A stretch of 64,000 bases of DNA, taken from Nocardioides sp. WS12 (lineage in GTDB: Bacteria; Actinomycetota; Actinomycetes; Propionibacteriales; Nocardioidaceae). The stretch is taken from contig NZ_CP053928.1 in NCBI RefSeq assembly GCF_014108865.1, positions 186,001 through 250,000 of the forward strand. Direction: 5' to 3'. A program made the position numbers and the translations under genes. Each line of letters opens with the position of its first letter. Position 1 is the first letter of the stretch. The notes beneath the pieces are model-generated. The model was not told the origin of the DNA, did not search any database, and saw only the letters and a list, made by a program, of their open reading frames with translations. This document shows positions 32,631 to 42,214 of this stretch, piece by piece.

Positions 32631-33325
32631 GCCGCACTCCTTCCCAGGTACGCCGCCATGACCTCAGGGTCACGACGAACCTGTTGCGGGTCGCCGTCCG
32701 CGATCACTGCGCCCTGGGCCAGCACGGTGAGCCGGTCGCACACGCGGTAGACGACCTCGAGGTGGTGCTCGACGAGGACGACGGTCATGCCGCGCTCGCG
32801 CACCAGGGCAGCCAGGTGATCGGCCAACGCGATGCTCTCCTCCCGGGAGAGACCGGCCGCCGGCTCGTCGAGGAGCACCAGGGCCGGTGCGCCGAGCAGT
32901 GCGAGCGCGATGTCGACGCGGCGTTGTTCGCCGTACCCGATCTCGGCGGGCGTGTGGGGCAGGCAGGGGCCCAGCGCCAGGGCAGCGACGACAGCGTCCA
33001 CGTCACGCTCCCCCACCAGGTGGGCCGCGACGTCGAGTTGATCGGCAACGGTGAGCTCCGGGTAGACGCTGATCCGCTGGAAGGAGCGGGCGATTCCGAT
33101 GTGGCGGCGGCGTGGTCCCGCCATCCGGGTGATGTCGCGACCCTGGAAGTGCACCGTCCCCGCGGTCGGTCGGAGCCGACCGGAGATCAGGTCGATACAG
33201 GTGCTCTTGCCGGCACCGTTGGGACCGATGAGTCCGTGGATGGAACCCTCGGCCACCTCCAGCGACACCTGGTTGACGGCCTTGACGCTGCCGTAGGCGA
33301 AGGTCAGATCATCGAGCTTGAGCAC
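32627..33325 (-). CDS. livG: ABC transporter ATP-binding protein, LivG type
   Basis: 232-aa ATPase. Walker A GPNGAGKST and Walker B LVLLDEPAAG are intact. The signature is the LivG variant IGYGEQRRVD in place of LSGGQ. ARSFQRISVYPELTV is a typical LivG block. It is shorter than many LivG proteins at the insert between Walker A and the signature. The start at 33325 overlaps the livM end by 17 nt. Partner ATPase of LivF in the same importer. Confidence 0.92.
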   Translation of the reverse strand: MLKLDDLTFAYGSVKAVNQVSLEVAEGSIHGLIGPNGAGKSTCIDLISGRLRPTAGTVHFQGRDITRMAGPRRRHIGIARSFQRISVYPELTVADQLDVAAHLVGERDVDAVVAALALGPCLPHTPAEIGYGEQRRVDIALALLGAPALVLLDEPAAGLSREESIALADHLAALVRERGMTVVLVEHHLEVVYRVCDRLTVLAQGAVIADGDPQQVRRDPEVMAAYLGRSAA

Positions 33326-34448
33326 GACGGCCTCCTTGAGTCGAGTGCGGGACGGTGGATGGATCGGGTTGGTCGCGCCGGACGCGCAACCGGGAGGTGA
33401 CCGCCGTGAAGGCTCGTTCGAGGATCTCGACGCAGCCGCCCGGTGCCACCAGGACCACGACGATCAGGACGGCGCCCAGCACTGCCTGGTAGTGGTTGCC
33501 GCTGCCGGCGAGGTAGTTCTGGAGCAGGATGAAGAGCACGGCGCCGAGGGGTGGACCGAGCACGCTGCGCACCCCGCCGATCACCGCCACGATGAGGGCG
33601 AGACCGGACGTCGACCAGAACAGCGCGGTGAGCGAGATGAAGCTGGTCGTCACCAGGTTGAGCGATCCGGCGATGCTGGCGACGAGACCCGAGACAGTGA
33701 ACGCCACGACCCGTGGCCAGTAGGTGGCGTAGCCGGAGAAGCGCATCCGCTCCTCGTTGTCGCGGATCGAGGCGAGGCGCCGACCCCACGTGCTGCGGCT
33801 CAGCACCCAGAGCGCGGCCATCACGGTCATCAGCACGCCCCAGACCAGCGGCCAGGCCTCGACCGGGTTGCCGTACATGACGACGTCCTTGCCGAGGAGG
33901 GCACCGTCGAGCTGGACGTTGAGGCCGTCGACCCCGCGGGTGATCGAGTGCAGTTGTCCGCCGGCGACCCAGGCGAGCATCCCGATGGCGAGGGTGAGCA
34001 TCGCGAAGGCGATGCCGGGGACCCGGATCGTCACCAGCGCGACCACCAGGGCGGCAAGGGTTCCGCCGCCGATCCCGGCGAGCAGGGTCAGCCCGATAGG
34101 GAGGTCGGCATGCTGCGCGACGTAGGCAGTGCCATAGCCCGCGATGCCGTAGAAGGCCGCGTGACCGAAGCTGAGCTGGCCGGTCTGGCGCAACAGCCAG
34201 CCGATGCTGAGGGCGAGGAGGCCCATGATCATCGCCTGCTGGGCCAGCTGGAGCTGGTAGAGGCTGATCACCCACGGCGCCCCCAGGCCGGCGATGGCGA
34301 GGACGAGCCAGCCCAGCACCTGCCAGCGGGCAGAGCGATTGGCGCGCCGCAAGGTCTCGGCGACGGTCGGGCCGTGAGTCGGCGGCGGAGTGACAGCCAG
34401 CGGCTCGGCGACGTCGCCAGCGGTGATGTCGGTCGGGGAGCTGATCAC
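33309..34448 (-). CDS. livM: ABC transporter permease, LivM type
   Basis: 379-aa permease with about nine to ten membrane spans. The family block GQLSFGHAAFYGIAGYGTAY near residue 90 and RDNEERMRFSGY, the cytoplasmic coupling segment, are diagnostic. The N-terminal 45 residues are a polar cytoplasmic extension. It starts with a GTG at 34448 that overlaps the livH stop as GTGA. The long open frame upstream of this start is antisense-like shadow. The C-terminus ends with a basic tail that overlaps livG. Confidence 0.9.
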   Translation of the reverse strand: MISSPTDITAGDVAEPLAVTPPPTHGPTVAETLRRANRSARWQVLGWLVLAIAGLGAPWVISLYQLQLAQQAMIMGLLALSIGWLLRQTGQLSFGHAAFYGIAGYGTAYVAQHADLPIGLTLLAGIGGGTLAALVVALVTIRVPGIAFAMLTLAIGMLAWVAGGQLHSITRGVDGLNVQLDGALLGKDVVMYGNPVEAWPLVWGVLMTVMAALWVLSRSTWGRRLASIRDNEERMRFSGYATYWPRVVAFTVSGLVASIAGSLNLVTTSFISLTALFWSTSGLALIVAVIGGVRSVLGPPLGAVLFILLQNYLAGSGNHYQAVLGAVLIVVVLVAPGGCVEILERAFTAVTSRLRVRRDQPDPSTVPHSTQGGRRAQAR

Positions 34449-35299
34449 AGCGCCGTCCTCCTTCCGGCGATGCCCTGCGGTCGCAGGAGCAGCACCACGA
34501 GCATCAGCAAATAGGGCACGTACGCGGCGAGCGTGGGCAGCTGCACCGTGGCCAGCGCGTTGGCCATGCCGATCAGCAGCGCGGCGATCATGGGCCCGCC
34601 GATGCTCCCGAGACCGCCGACGACCACGACGATGAAGGTGGTGATCAGGATCTCGGTGCCCATGGCGGGCGACAGCGTCAGGTACGGACCAGCCAGCACG
34701 CCGGCCAGACCGGCGAGGCCGAACCCGAGGGCCACGACGGTGGCACTGACCCGGTCGACGTTGACACCCATCGCTCCCGCGGTCACCCGGTCGTCGCCGG
34801 AAGCACGCACGAAGAGACCGGTGCGGGAGAACTTGAGCCAGGCCATCAGGCCGGCGCAGACAAGAAGTCCCATCACGATCACGAACAAGCGGTACGTCGG
34901 GTAGGTCGCGAGCCCGAGGTCGGTCGTTCCGGCGAGCACGGCAGGCGGGTCGATCGTACGAGCCTCGGTCCCCCACACCGTCTGCACCACATCGGCCACC
35001 ACGAAGGTGATGCCGAAAGTCAGCAGCACCATGTCGAGCGGACTGCGCCCGACCAGGAAGCGCAGGCCGTAGCGGTCAACCAGCAGTCCCGCGACGGCCA
35101 ACAGGATCGGCACGGTGACGAGGGCGATCCAGAACGAGGTTCGGTCAGAGATCGAGAGGGCGACGTACGCCGCCAGCATGTAGATGGCGCCGTGAGCGAA
35201 GTTCACGACACCGCGGAGTCCGAAGATCAACGCCAGTCCCGAGGAAAGGACGAGGAGGAGGACGCCGAACGCGAGGCCGTTCAGCACCTGGACAAACAT
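34445..35299 (-). CDS. livH: ABC transporter permease, LivH type
   Basis: 284-aa permease with about eight spans. GLRGVVNFAHGAIYMLAAYVA is the LivH signature, and VDRVSATVVALGFGLAGLAGVLAGPYL is the coupling region. GGAGG lies 4 nt before the ATG at 35299, which fixes the start; the frame continues upstream without similarity. First transporter gene of the operon, 113 nt behind the acyl-CoA dehydrogenase. Confidence 0.92.
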   Translation of the reverse strand: MFVQVLNGLAFGVLLLVLSSGLALIFGLRGVVNFAHGAIYMLAAYVALSISDRTSFWIALVTVPILLAVAGLLVDRYGLRFLVGRSPLDMVLLTFGITFVVADVVQTVWGTEARTIDPPAVLAGTTDLGLATYPTYRLFVIVMGLLVCAGLMAWLKFSRTGLFVRASGDDRVTAGAMGVNVDRVSATVVALGFGLAGLAGVLAGPYLTLSPAMGTEILITTFIVVVVGGLGSIGGPMIAALLIGMANALATVQLPTLAAYVPYLLMLVVLLLRPQGIAGRRTAL

Positions 35300-35361
35300 G
35301 GAGCCTCCAGTGGATGGGACACAGATGGGTCTGAGTGGGGTGGGCAGGGTGAACCATCCGG

Positions 35362-35377
35362 GGACCCGGGCGGGTCC
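35362..35377 (-). terminator. Small hairpin between acyl-CoA dehydrogenase and livH
   Basis: GGACCC-4 nt-GGGTCC, perfect 6-bp arms, in the 113-nt gap. It could lower expression of the transporter genes relative to the enzymes upstream. It is too short to be sure. Confidence 0.3.
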
Positions 35378-35412
35378 GCGGTGGCGAGGGAGGAAACGGC
35401 GGCGGCGCCGGG

Positions 35413-36543
35413 TCAGCGCACCTGTTCGTGGGCGGAGTAGGCGTGCTTGGCGACGAGCATCTTCTGGAGCTCGTTCGCGCCCTCCCAGATCTGGGTGACC
35501 TTGGCGTCGCGCATCATCCGCTCGACGGGGTAGTCGCGCATGTAGCCGTTGCCGCCGTGCAACTGGACCGCCGTGGTGGTCACGGACATGGCGGTGTCGG
35601 AGCAGAAGAGCTTGGCCATCGACACCGCGGCACGCGCCTCGCCGGTGTTGTCCGATGCGAGGTCGCACGCCCGCCGTAGCAGGGCACGTCCTGCCTCGAT
35701 GGACGTCGCCATCTCGGCGACCATCCCGCGCACCATCTGGAATCGGGCCAGTTTCTTGCCGAACTGCTCGCGCTGGGAGGTGTAGGCAAGGGCCTCTTCG
35801 AAGGCCCCCTGCGCGATGCCCAGTGCATGGGCGGCGATCAATGGGCGCGTGTAGGTCAGGGTGTCCATCATGTAGCGGTAGCCCTGGGTCGGGTCGCCGA
35901 CGACGCGGTCGTCGGGAACGACGCAGTCGTCGAGGTGCAGGTCTGCGGTCGGGAACCCGTGCATGCCCATCTTCTCCTCGGGCTTGCCGAAGCCCAGGCC
36001 CTCGGTGTTGGCCTCCACGAGGAAGACCCCGTAGTGCTTCTCGCCCGTGCGGGCCAGGACGGCATACCAGCTGGCATGGGCGGCGTTGGAGATGAAGCGC
36101 TTCGCGCCATTGAGTCGCCAGCCACCGTCGACCTTCTCCGCGCGGGTCCTGAGCGCTGCAAGGTCGGTCCCGCCGGTGGGCTCGGTGAGGCAGAAGCTGG
36201 CGAGCTCCTCCCCACGGGCCACGGCCGGCACCACCTTCGCGGCAAGTTCCGGATCGGCGTACTGGACGACGGGAGTCATCGCGGCCCAGGGAGTCAGCAA
36301 CACGCTCGCCGAGCTGGCGCAGACGCGGGCGATCTCCTCGACCGCCGCGACCTGGGTGTGCAGGTCGGCTCCGGAGCCGCCGAGGTGCTCGGGGAAGGCA
36401 AGGCCGGAGAGCCCCATGTCACGGAACGCCGCCCGCGCGTGCTCGGGCAGGTCTCCCGTCCGGTCGACCTCCGCCGCCATCGGCTTGATCCGCGCTCCAG
36501 CCATCTTGCGGACTGCCGCGCGGAAGTCATCGGTGTCGCTCAT
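35413..36543 (-). CDS. Acyl-CoA dehydrogenase
   Basis: 376-aa flavoprotein. [14 protein letters not shown] binds FAD/substrate, [16 protein letters not shown] follows, [20 protein letters not shown] lies in the C-terminal helical domain, and [13 protein letters not shown] supplies the canonical catalytic Glu in the YEGT position (here WEGA). It introduces an alpha,beta double bond into an acyl-CoA, presumably the one made by the ligase encoded next to it. Start overlaps the ligase stop (ATGA). By analogy with AliA/AliB, a cyclohexanecarboxyl-CoA-type substrate is possible but not demonstrated. Confidence 0.92.
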   Translation of the reverse strand: MSDTDDFRAAVRKMAGARIKPMAAEVDRTGDLPEHARAAFRDMGLSGLAFPEHLGGSGADLHTQVAAVEEIARVCASSASVLLTPWAAMTPVVQYADPELAAKVVPAVARGEELASFCLTEPTGGTDLAALRTRAEKVDGGWRLNGAKRFISNAAHASWYAVLARTGEKHYGVFLVEANTEGLGFGKPEEKMGMHGFPTADLHLDDCVVPDDRVVGDPTQGYRYMMDTLTYTRPLIAAHALGIAQGAFEEALAYTSQREQFGKKLARFQMVRGMVAEMATSIEAGRALLRRACDLASDNTGEARAAVSMAKLFCSDTAMSVTTTAVQLHGGNGYMRDYPVERMMRDAKVTQIWEGANELQKMLVAKHAYSAHEQVR

Positions 36544-38417
36544 CGGGCCACCTCAGCCAGCCGGATCCGGGTGGCGAACTCGAAGCCTGTCACCGCTCGA
36601 CGCAGGTCGTCCTCGACCGCGGCGTCGTGCAGGACGACGTCGACGACGAGGCGGGACCCGGACTGGTCGAGGCTGACCTCGGCGCTCGGGTCGAAGGAAC
36701 GGGCGAGGTCCCCGGCAGCCCGGGTCACCGCGTGGGCCCGCAGGACTGGCTTGGACACCTTGCCGACCGGGGTCAGGGGGATCTCGTCGATGACGACGAC
36801 CTCGACAGGTACGGCGGCGCGCTCGTGCACGTGGGTCCGGCAGAACTCGAGCAGTTCCGCGGGATCGAGGGTCGCCCCGGCACGGGCCTCGACGTAGGCG
36901 ATCGGCAACTCGCCCTTGGCCAGGTCCGGGCGGCCGATGGCGGCCACGAGGTGGACGTCCGGATGCTCGGCGAGGACGTCCTCGATGGCGCGTGGGTCGA
37001 TGTTGTGTCCGCCCCGGATGATCAGGTCCTTGGCGCGGCCGAACACCCAGATGTAGCCGCTCTCGTCGACGCTGCCAAGGTCCCCGGTGTTGCCCCACCG
37101 CCAGTCCTCCGGCATCTCGCCGGGCACTCCGCTCGGGAAGTAGTCGCGGTCCAGTTCGGCGTTGGCATAGCCGGACATCACGGTCGGGGTCGCGGTCAGG
37201 AGTACGCCGCGTTCACCCGGCGCACAGTCCCGGAGCCAGTGACCGTCTGCGTCGAGTTCAACGGCCTTGACCCTGACGAATGGCAACGGTCGACCGACCG
37301 ATCCCACCCGGGGTTGGGTTCCGTCGTTGAAGTGGCCGGTCGTCGTACCGTGCATCTCGGTCATGCCCCAGTTCTCGCGCAGCCAGATCCCGAAGCGATC
37401 GTGGAAGGCGCGCACCAGTTCCATCGGTACCGCGCTACCACCGCAGTGGAAGTCTCGGACGACGCACCCATCGGCGCCGCCGTCACCGTGCAACAGGGCG
37501 AGCGCCGTCGTCGGCGTGGCCAGCAACGAGGTGACCCGGTAGTGGCGGGCGATGTCCCAGAAGGACGCCACCGCTTCGCGGGAACGGAAGCCGACCTCGG
37601 TGAGGGTCAGCAGGGTGCCGCCGAAGATGACGGTGCGCAAGCCCAGGGAGATGGTGCCGCCACAATGGAAGTTCGGCATCCCATGCGCGGTGACGCCATC
37701 GGGCTCGTTCCCCATCAGGGAAGCGACATTCCACGCGACCTGGAGCTGTCCGGCCTGGCTCATCCGCACCAGCTTCGGCGTTCCGGTCGTGCCGCCCGTC
37801 GGCTGCATCAGGGCGTCACGTCGCGGGTCCTGATCTGCCTCGGCGTCGAGGTGGCCGCCGTGATCGGCGGCCCGACTCCTGAGGTCCAGCGCGGGATCGG
37901 CGTCGTCGACGTACAGGACTTCGACGAGCGAGGGCACCTCCGCCCGGAGAGTGGCGATGCCGCCCTTGGCCTCGAGCAGGCCACGCGTCGTGACGAGCAC
38001 GGTCGCCCGGGTCTCGTGGAGGATCGCCGCAACGGGCGCGAGGTCCAGGAACGGATTGAGTGGTACGCCGACACCGGCCGTTTGCGCGCCCCACAGCGCA
38101 CTGAGGCCCTCGGGCACCATCGGCAGCATCAGCCCGACGACCGAGTCGACGTTTCCGGCGATGCGGCGGAACAGCCCGGCTGTCGCTTCGACGTCCGCGA
38201 CGAGCTGGCGATAGGTCACCGTCCGGTTCGGCGTGAGGAAGTCCGGCGCCTCGATCTGGATGATCGCCGGCTTGTCCGGGTGCTGCGCGGCGACGTACTG
38301 CAGGCAACCGAGGATCGTCTGCGCGGGCAGCAGGTCGCTGGCGTCGTACGTCGCCTCGATCTCGGCGACGTCCTCGGCGCTGCGGATCCGCTTGCGGACC
38401 AGGGTCGGCTCAGACAA
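36540..38417 (-). CDS. Acyl-CoA synthetase (AMP-forming)
   Basis: 625-aa adenylate-forming ligase, somewhat longer than average. The ATP-binding motif reads [14 protein letters not shown]. An HCGGSAVP segment, [26 protein letters not shown], the hinge [11 protein letters not shown] and PVGKVSKP (catalytic Lys region) follow in order. An extra C-terminal portion of about 60 residues after the lysine is unusual. It activates the imported acid for the acyl-CoA dehydrogenase whose gene overlaps downstream by 4 nt. Its start overlaps the end of the SDR gene by 8 nt. Confidence 0.92.
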   Translation of the reverse strand: MSEPTLVRKRIRSAEDVAEIEATYDASDLLPAQTILGCLQYVAAQHPDKPAIIQIEAPDFLTPNRTVTYRQLVADVEATAGLFRRIAGNVDSVVGLMLPMVPEGLSALWGAQTAGVGVPLNPFLDLAPVAAILHETRATVLVTTRGLLEAKGGIATLRAEVPSLVEVLYVDDADPALDLRSRAADHGGHLDAEADQDPRRDALMQPTGGTTGTPKLVRMSQAGQLQVAWNVASLMGNEPDGVTAHGMPNFHCGGTISLGLRTVIFGGTLLTLTEVGFRSREAVASFWDIARHYRVTSLLATPTTALALLHGDGGADGCVVRDFHCGGSAVPMELVRAFHDRFGIWLRENWGMTEMHGTTTGHFNDGTQPRVGSVGRPLPFVRVKAVELDADGHWLRDCAPGERGVLLTATPTVMSGYANAELDRDYFPSGVPGEMPEDWRWGNTGDLGSVDESGYIWVFGRAKDLIIRGGHNIDPRAIEDVLAEHPDVHLVAAIGRPDLAKGELPIAYVEARAGATLDPAELLEFCRTHVHERAAVPVEVVVIDEIPLTPVGKVSKPVLRAHAVTRAAGDLARSFDPSAEVSLDQSGSRLVVDVVLHDAAVEDDLRRAVTGFEFATRIRLAEVAR

Positions 38418-39201
38418 CGGAGATCCCCCCGTTCACGCTGACCACCTGTCCGGTGATCCGGCGCGAGCGCGGCGACGTGAGGAACAGCGCCGCGTGCGCC
38501 AGGTCGCTGGGCTCGGTCATGCCGAGCGCAGCCTGGCGGGAGATCTTGTCGAAGATCTTCTTGCTGAACTCCTGGGACATCGCCCGGTCGAAGGACGCGG
38601 TGTCCGTGATCAGCGAGGGCGTCAGGACGTTCACGCGGATGCCGTCGCGCTTCGCTTCGACGGCGAGGGTCTGGGAGAAGGTGACGATCGCGGCCATCGC
38701 GGCACCGATTCCGGTCTCGCCGGGCGTCGGCACCTTCGCCGCGTCGCTGGCGATGTTGACGATCGCGCCGGAGCCCTGGCTGCGCAGGTAGGGCAGCACC
38801 GCCCGGTTCATCAGCAGCGGGCCCAGTGCCTGCTGGACGAGGATCTCGCGCAGCTGCTCGATGGCGATGTCGTGCAGCAGCGTCGGTTGGTACGGCGCCA
38901 CGGTCGAGCAGACGAGGACATCGATCCGGCCGAGCAGGCGGTGCGCCGTCTCGGCCGCTTCGAGCGCCGACTCGGGGTCGTTGAGGTCAGCGGAGATGAA
39001 CTCGACGTGGGCGGCGGGTGCGTGCTCGAGCACGGCCTCGACGGCGCGCTTGCCACGCTGTTCGTTGCGGCCGATGACGACCAGTTCCGTGCAGCCCGCC
39101 CGGACGTACTCGATGGCGGTCGCAAGGCCGACGCCCGAGGTTCCGCCGGCGATGACAACACCCTGGCCGGCGAACTCACCCGCGAAATCCGTGGAACTCA
39201 T
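38410..39201 (-). CDS. SDR-family protein lacking the YxxxK pair (paralogue)
   Basis: 263-aa SDR fold, close paralogue of the protein at 27341: same GGTSGVGLA cofactor loop, CST in place of NNAG, and an identical NIASDAAKVPTPGE stretch. Ile165 and Met169 occupy the catalytic Tyr and Lys positions. Both SDRs lie beside an acyl-CoA ligase gene, which hints at a shared step. First gene of the ten-gene leftward operon ending at 28921, with a perfect TGGTCTGACCA palindrome 24 bp upstream of the ATG. Confidence 0.85.
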   Translation of the reverse strand: MSSTDFAGEFAGQGVVIAGGTSGVGLATAIEYVRAGCTELVVIGRNEQRGKRAVEAVLEHAPAAHVEFISADLNDPESALEAAETAHRLLGRIDVLVCSTVAPYQPTLLHDIAIEQLREILVQQALGPLLMNRAVLPYLRSQGSGAIVNIASDAAKVPTPGETGIGAAMAAIVTFSQTLAVEAKRDGIRVNVLTPSLITDTASFDRAMSQEFSKKIFDKISRQAALGMTEPSDLAHAALFLTSPRSRRITGQVVSVNGGISVV

Positions 39202-39224
39202 CGGCTTCCTCCATCAACGTCGTC

Positions 39225-39235
39225 TGGTCTGACCA
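39225..39235. promoter_or_regulatory. Perfect FadR-type operator TGGTCTGACCA
   Basis: An 11-bp palindrome 24 bp upstream of the SDR start codon at 39201, heading the operon that encodes the FadR-type regulator itself. It suggests autorepression. It is the best match of the series at 8623, 15925, 45132, 49886, 59781 and 60985. No convincing -10/-35 was found around it. Confidence 0.6.
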
Positions 39236-39343
39236 TTCACCGATGCAAAGTGACGTACACCACTGACCGGTGCACATGAACCTAGACTGACGTTTGACAG
39301 TTATCAACCCCCAATGCACGAAATTGTCCAACCAAAATGGGAT

Positions 39344-40087
39344 TCAGGCCCAGATGCCTCCAGGCCGACCACCGTCGGCCGTGATCACGGCGCCATTGGC
39401 GGGCCGCCCCCGCGGCGACGCGAGGAAGACGATCAGGTCGGCCACCTCGGCAGCAGTGATCGGCCGCCCCAGGGCATTGCGCGCCGCGACATCGACGAGG
39501 CCCGCGTCGCCCTGGTGCGGATCGGCCAGCGTCAACCCCGGATGGACGCAGGTCACTGCGATGCCGTCGGACCCAAGGTCATCGGCGAGGTTCTTGGTCA
39601 ACGCAACGACGGAGATATTGCGGACCGAGCCCGCGATCGACCCGGTCGACCGGGCATTCATGCCACTGACGTTCACGATCGCGCCGCCGGCGCGGCGGAG
39701 GTACGGCGCTGCGGCGCGCGCCACCCGCGCGTAGCCGAGGACCTTGGTGTCCACGTGGCGCAAGAGGTCCTCGTCGACCAGGCCGGCGAGCCCGGGGACC
39801 TGGTCGGGCAGGGCGCGTGGCGCAGCGCAGTTGACCACGACGTCAAGACGTCCGAGGAGGTCAGCGGCCTCCGCCACAGCCTGGCGCACGGCGCCGTCGT
39901 CCGTCGTGTCCGCAGCCACGAATCCGGCCGCGCCGATCTCGGCAGCCGTGGCAGCCAGCGTCTCCTCGTCGCGGCCGAGAATGACGACGGAGGCGCCTTC
40001 GCGGATCAGAGCGACCGCCACCGCCCGGCCGATTCCGCGGTTGCCGCCGGTGACGAGCGCGCCTGAGCCGTTGAGTTCGAGGTCCAT
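39344..40087 (-). CDS. SDR-family protein with altered active site
   Basis: 247-aa SDR fold with a normal cofactor loop (TGGNRGIGRA) but NCAAP in place of NNAG. In the active-site helix GSIAGSVRNISVVALTK, Gly153 and Asn157 sit where Tyr and Lys are expected. Catalytic Ser is plausibly in NVSGMN. The C-terminus, ITADGGRPGGIW, is typical of FabG-like folds. Last gene of the racemase-led operon, 36 nt behind the unrecognised gene. It differs clearly from the other two altered SDRs, so the loss arose separately. Function unknown. Confidence 0.82.
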   Translation of the reverse strand: MDLELNGSGALVTGGNRGIGRAVAVALIREGASVVILGRDEETLAATAAEIGAAGFVAADTTDDGAVRQAVAEAADLLGRLDVVVNCAAPRALPDQVPGLAGLVDEDLLRHVDTKVLGYARVARAAAPYLRRAGGAIVNVSGMNARSTGSIAGSVRNISVVALTKNLADDLGSDGIAVTCVHPGLTLADPHQGDAGLVDVAARNALGRPITAAEVADLIVFLASPRGRPANGAVITADGGRPGGIWA

Positions 40088-40123
40088 GTCGGTCAGTCAA
40101 CCCGGTCCGACCGACGACCCGGT

Positions 40124-41152
40124 TCAGACCAGCGTCGCCTGATAGCTGTACGACGACGAGCGGGTCAGTGCGAACTCGAAGATGCCGGAGCCGGGGCTGC
40201 CCGCCCAGTCGAACGAGCAGAGCCGGTCCGTCAGCGAGGAGTCCAGGGTCCGCTGGGTGACCGAGCCGTCGAGCGGGTAGACCTCGCCCTCCACGTGGTC
40301 GCGGCCGAGCGCCTTGCCGTGGTGGCCGCCGTACCCACCTCCGGCCATGTAACCGCCACCAGCAGAGGCGTCGGTGTCGATCGGGTAGACCGCACCGGAG
40401 GCAGTGGTGACCTGCACCCTTCCCGACTTCAGGTCGAGCTCGTCGTCGAACACGAGGTCGTGGCGGACGTCGACGATCTCGTCAAGGGTGCCGTCGGTGT
40501 GCATGACCGCACCTTCGAGCAGGATCCGGCCACCGGTGCGCGACTCGACCAGGAGGAAGCCGACGGAGCGGTCCTCGAACTGCGCCTGGTACCAGATGTG
40601 CAGGCCCTGGCCACCGGCCATCGTGCGTACGCCGCGGGACCGGTCGCGCTGGCTGTACCAGCGCTCGACCTGCTGTTCGACGCCGTCAATGGTCAACGTG
40701 CCGGTTGCCCACCCCGACTGGAAGAGGTGCGAGAACGACGTGGTCTCGCCGGACGAGTTCGTCACGTCGATGTCACCCCACCACGCGGGCGTACGGGCTT
40801 CCCACGTGAGGTCGAAGGTCATCCCGGTCGGGTTCTCGCCCAACGTGGCGCGCCACGTCTTGTTGGGTTCCACGACCTCGAAGCTGAAGGGGCCACACGT
40901 TCCGACGGCCGTGGCCGACAGCTCCGTTGAGTAGCGCGCGTTGCGCTGTTCGGTCGGTGTCGACAGGATCGCGAAGCCGTCGACCGTGTCCCGGACAGGG
41001 TGCAGACCCAGTCCGAAGAGCACCGACGGTGCGGTCGCATCGGTCGGGTGGACGTTGAAGACGAACCGGTCGAAGAACCGATCAGGCAGCCCCGCGGCCT
41101 CTTCGGCCCGGATGATCCGGTCGTGGAACGTCTCGTGGAAGCGCGTGCTCAT
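40124..41152 (-). CDS. Conserved protein of unknown function, lipocalin-like beta-rich
   Basis: 342 aa, Gly/Ser/Thr-rich with many predicted beta strands and no membrane segment or signal peptide. I see no catalytic motif that I can name. A glycine-rich patch (YMAGGGYGGHHGK) lies around residue 270. The FEVVEPNKTWRATLGEN and ERWYSQRDRSRGVRTM blocks recall the two-domain lipocalin-like DUF7064/AttH-type proteins found beside acyl-CoA enzymes in actinobacteria. It overlaps the kinase-like gene by 4 nt (ATGA), so the two products probably act together, perhaps as a carrier or isomerase of a hydrophobic intermediate. This is conjecture. Confidence 0.6.
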   Translation of the reverse strand: MSTRFHETFHDRIIRAEEAAGLPDRFFDRFVFNVHPTDATAPSVLFGLGLHPVRDTVDGFAILSTPTEQRNARYSTELSATAVGTCGPFSFEVVEPNKTWRATLGENPTGMTFDLTWEARTPAWWGDIDVTNSSGETTSFSHLFQSGWATGTLTIDGVEQQVERWYSQRDRSRGVRTMAGGQGLHIWYQAQFEDRSVGFLLVESRTGGRILLEGAVMHTDGTLDEIVDVRHDLVFDDELDLKSGRVQVTTASGAVYPIDTDASAGGGYMAGGGYGGHHGKALGRDHVEGEVYPLDGSVTQRTLDSSLTDRLCSFDWAGSPGSGIFEFALTRSSSYSYQATLV

Positions 41153-42207
41153 GGGGATTCCTCTTGCTCGGGTTCGGGAGGCGGGGGCAGGCCCGCTGTG
41201 CGGTGCGCATCAACCAGGAACGCCTGCACGAGAGCCTGGTCGGCGTAGTACGGGTCGCCGACGCCACGGACGGCACGCCTTCGGCCGTACTCGTAGAGCA
41301 CCGCCAGCTTCCAGAGCGCCGCCGCGGTGTACCAGTTCAGGGCGGACAGGTCGGCGCCCGTGCGCTCGGCGTAGCGCGCGGCCAGCTCGTCCCGCGTGGG
41401 GTAGCCGTCCTCGAGCAGGGCGGTGCTCAGTTCCTGCGTCGGATTGACCGGAGCGCCGACCGGCACCGAGGCCAGGAAGTACCCCAGGTCGAAGAGCGGG
41501 TCACCGAGGGTGGCCAGCTCCCAGTCCAGGACTGCTGCGATCGTCCCCGGCGACTCGGCGGAGCAGACCACGTTGCCGATACGGAAGTCGTTGTGGACGA
41601 TCGTGGCGCCCGACTCAGCGGGAACGCGTTCGCGCAACCAGGCCTCGGCAGCGGCGAAGTGCGCGGGCGGGTTTCCGTCCGCATCGGCCACCAGACGGGC
41701 CATCCGCGAGAGGTGGCGGGCGTTGAAGCCCTCCGGCCGTCCCAGGCCACCGAGGCCGACGGCCTGCCAGTCGACGGCGTGGAGGTCGGCCAGCGTGTCC
41801 ACCAGGGACTCCCCGAGGCGGCGACGTACGGCGGGGTCGTCGAGCGGCGCCGGACTGGTCGTGGTGATCACGGGGCCGGCCGAGAAGCCCATGACGTAGA
41901 AGTCCACATCCAGCAGTTCGCCCGCCACGGACGTGGCGTGGAGCTCTGCCACCGGCACGGGCGTGTCGGCCAGGGCGCCGATGATCCGGGCCTCCCGCAA
42001 CATGTCGTGCCCGCCCGGCGGCGTCGGCGGCGGTGGCGGGCGCCGCAGCACGACCTGACTGCCCCTGGCGTCAGAGACCAGGTAGGTGAGGTTGGAGTGC
42101 CCGTCGCCAATGGGCTTCGTCGTCACCGGCCCTGATGTCAGGCCGCGTTTCTCGAGGAAGACGGCCAGGTCTTCCTGTTGCTCCGCAGACCAGTTCCAGT
42201 CACTCAT
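41149..42207 (-). CDS. APH-fold phosphotransferase (ACAD10/11 kinase type)
   Basis: 352-aa aminoglycoside-phosphotransferase-fold protein. IVHNDFRIGNVV supplies the catalytic Asp and Asn; VLDWELATLGDPLFDLGYFL supplies the metal-binding Asp. This variant matches the kinase domain of ACAD10/ACAD11, which phosphorylates 4-hydroxyacyl-CoA so that dehydrogenation can proceed. In actinobacteria such kinases sit in acyl-CoA catabolic operons. Not an antibiotic resistance gene by context. Seven nt separate it from the upstream crotonase. Confidence 0.87.
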   Translation of the reverse strand: MSDWNWSAEQQEDLAVFLEKRGLTSGPVTTKPIGDGHSNLTYLVSDARGSQVVLRRPPPPPTPPGGHDMLREARIIGALADTPVPVAELHATSVAGELLDVDFYVMGFSAGPVITTTSPAPLDDPAVRRRLGESLVDTLADLHAVDWQAVGLGGLGRPEGFNARHLSRMARLVADADGNPPAHFAAAEAWLRERVPAESGATIVHNDFRIGNVVCSAESPGTIAAVLDWELATLGDPLFDLGYFLASVPVGAPVNPTQELSTALLEDGYPTRDELAARYAERTGADLSALNWYTAAALWKLAVLYEYGRRRAVRGVGDPYYADQALVQAFLVDAHRTAGLPPPPEPEQEESP

Positions 42208-42214
42208 CGAAGGC

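Noticed and set aside
30564..32750. Rightward open frame of 728 codons across the binding-protein and LivF genes
   Set aside because: Shadow frame spanning several leftward genes with intact motifs; no Shine-Dalgarno or recognisable domain.
41149..42207. APH-fold protein as antibiotic resistance gene
   Set aside because: Motif variant (HNDFRIGN, DWELATLGDP) and operon context match the ACAD10/11-type kinases of acyl-CoA catabolism.
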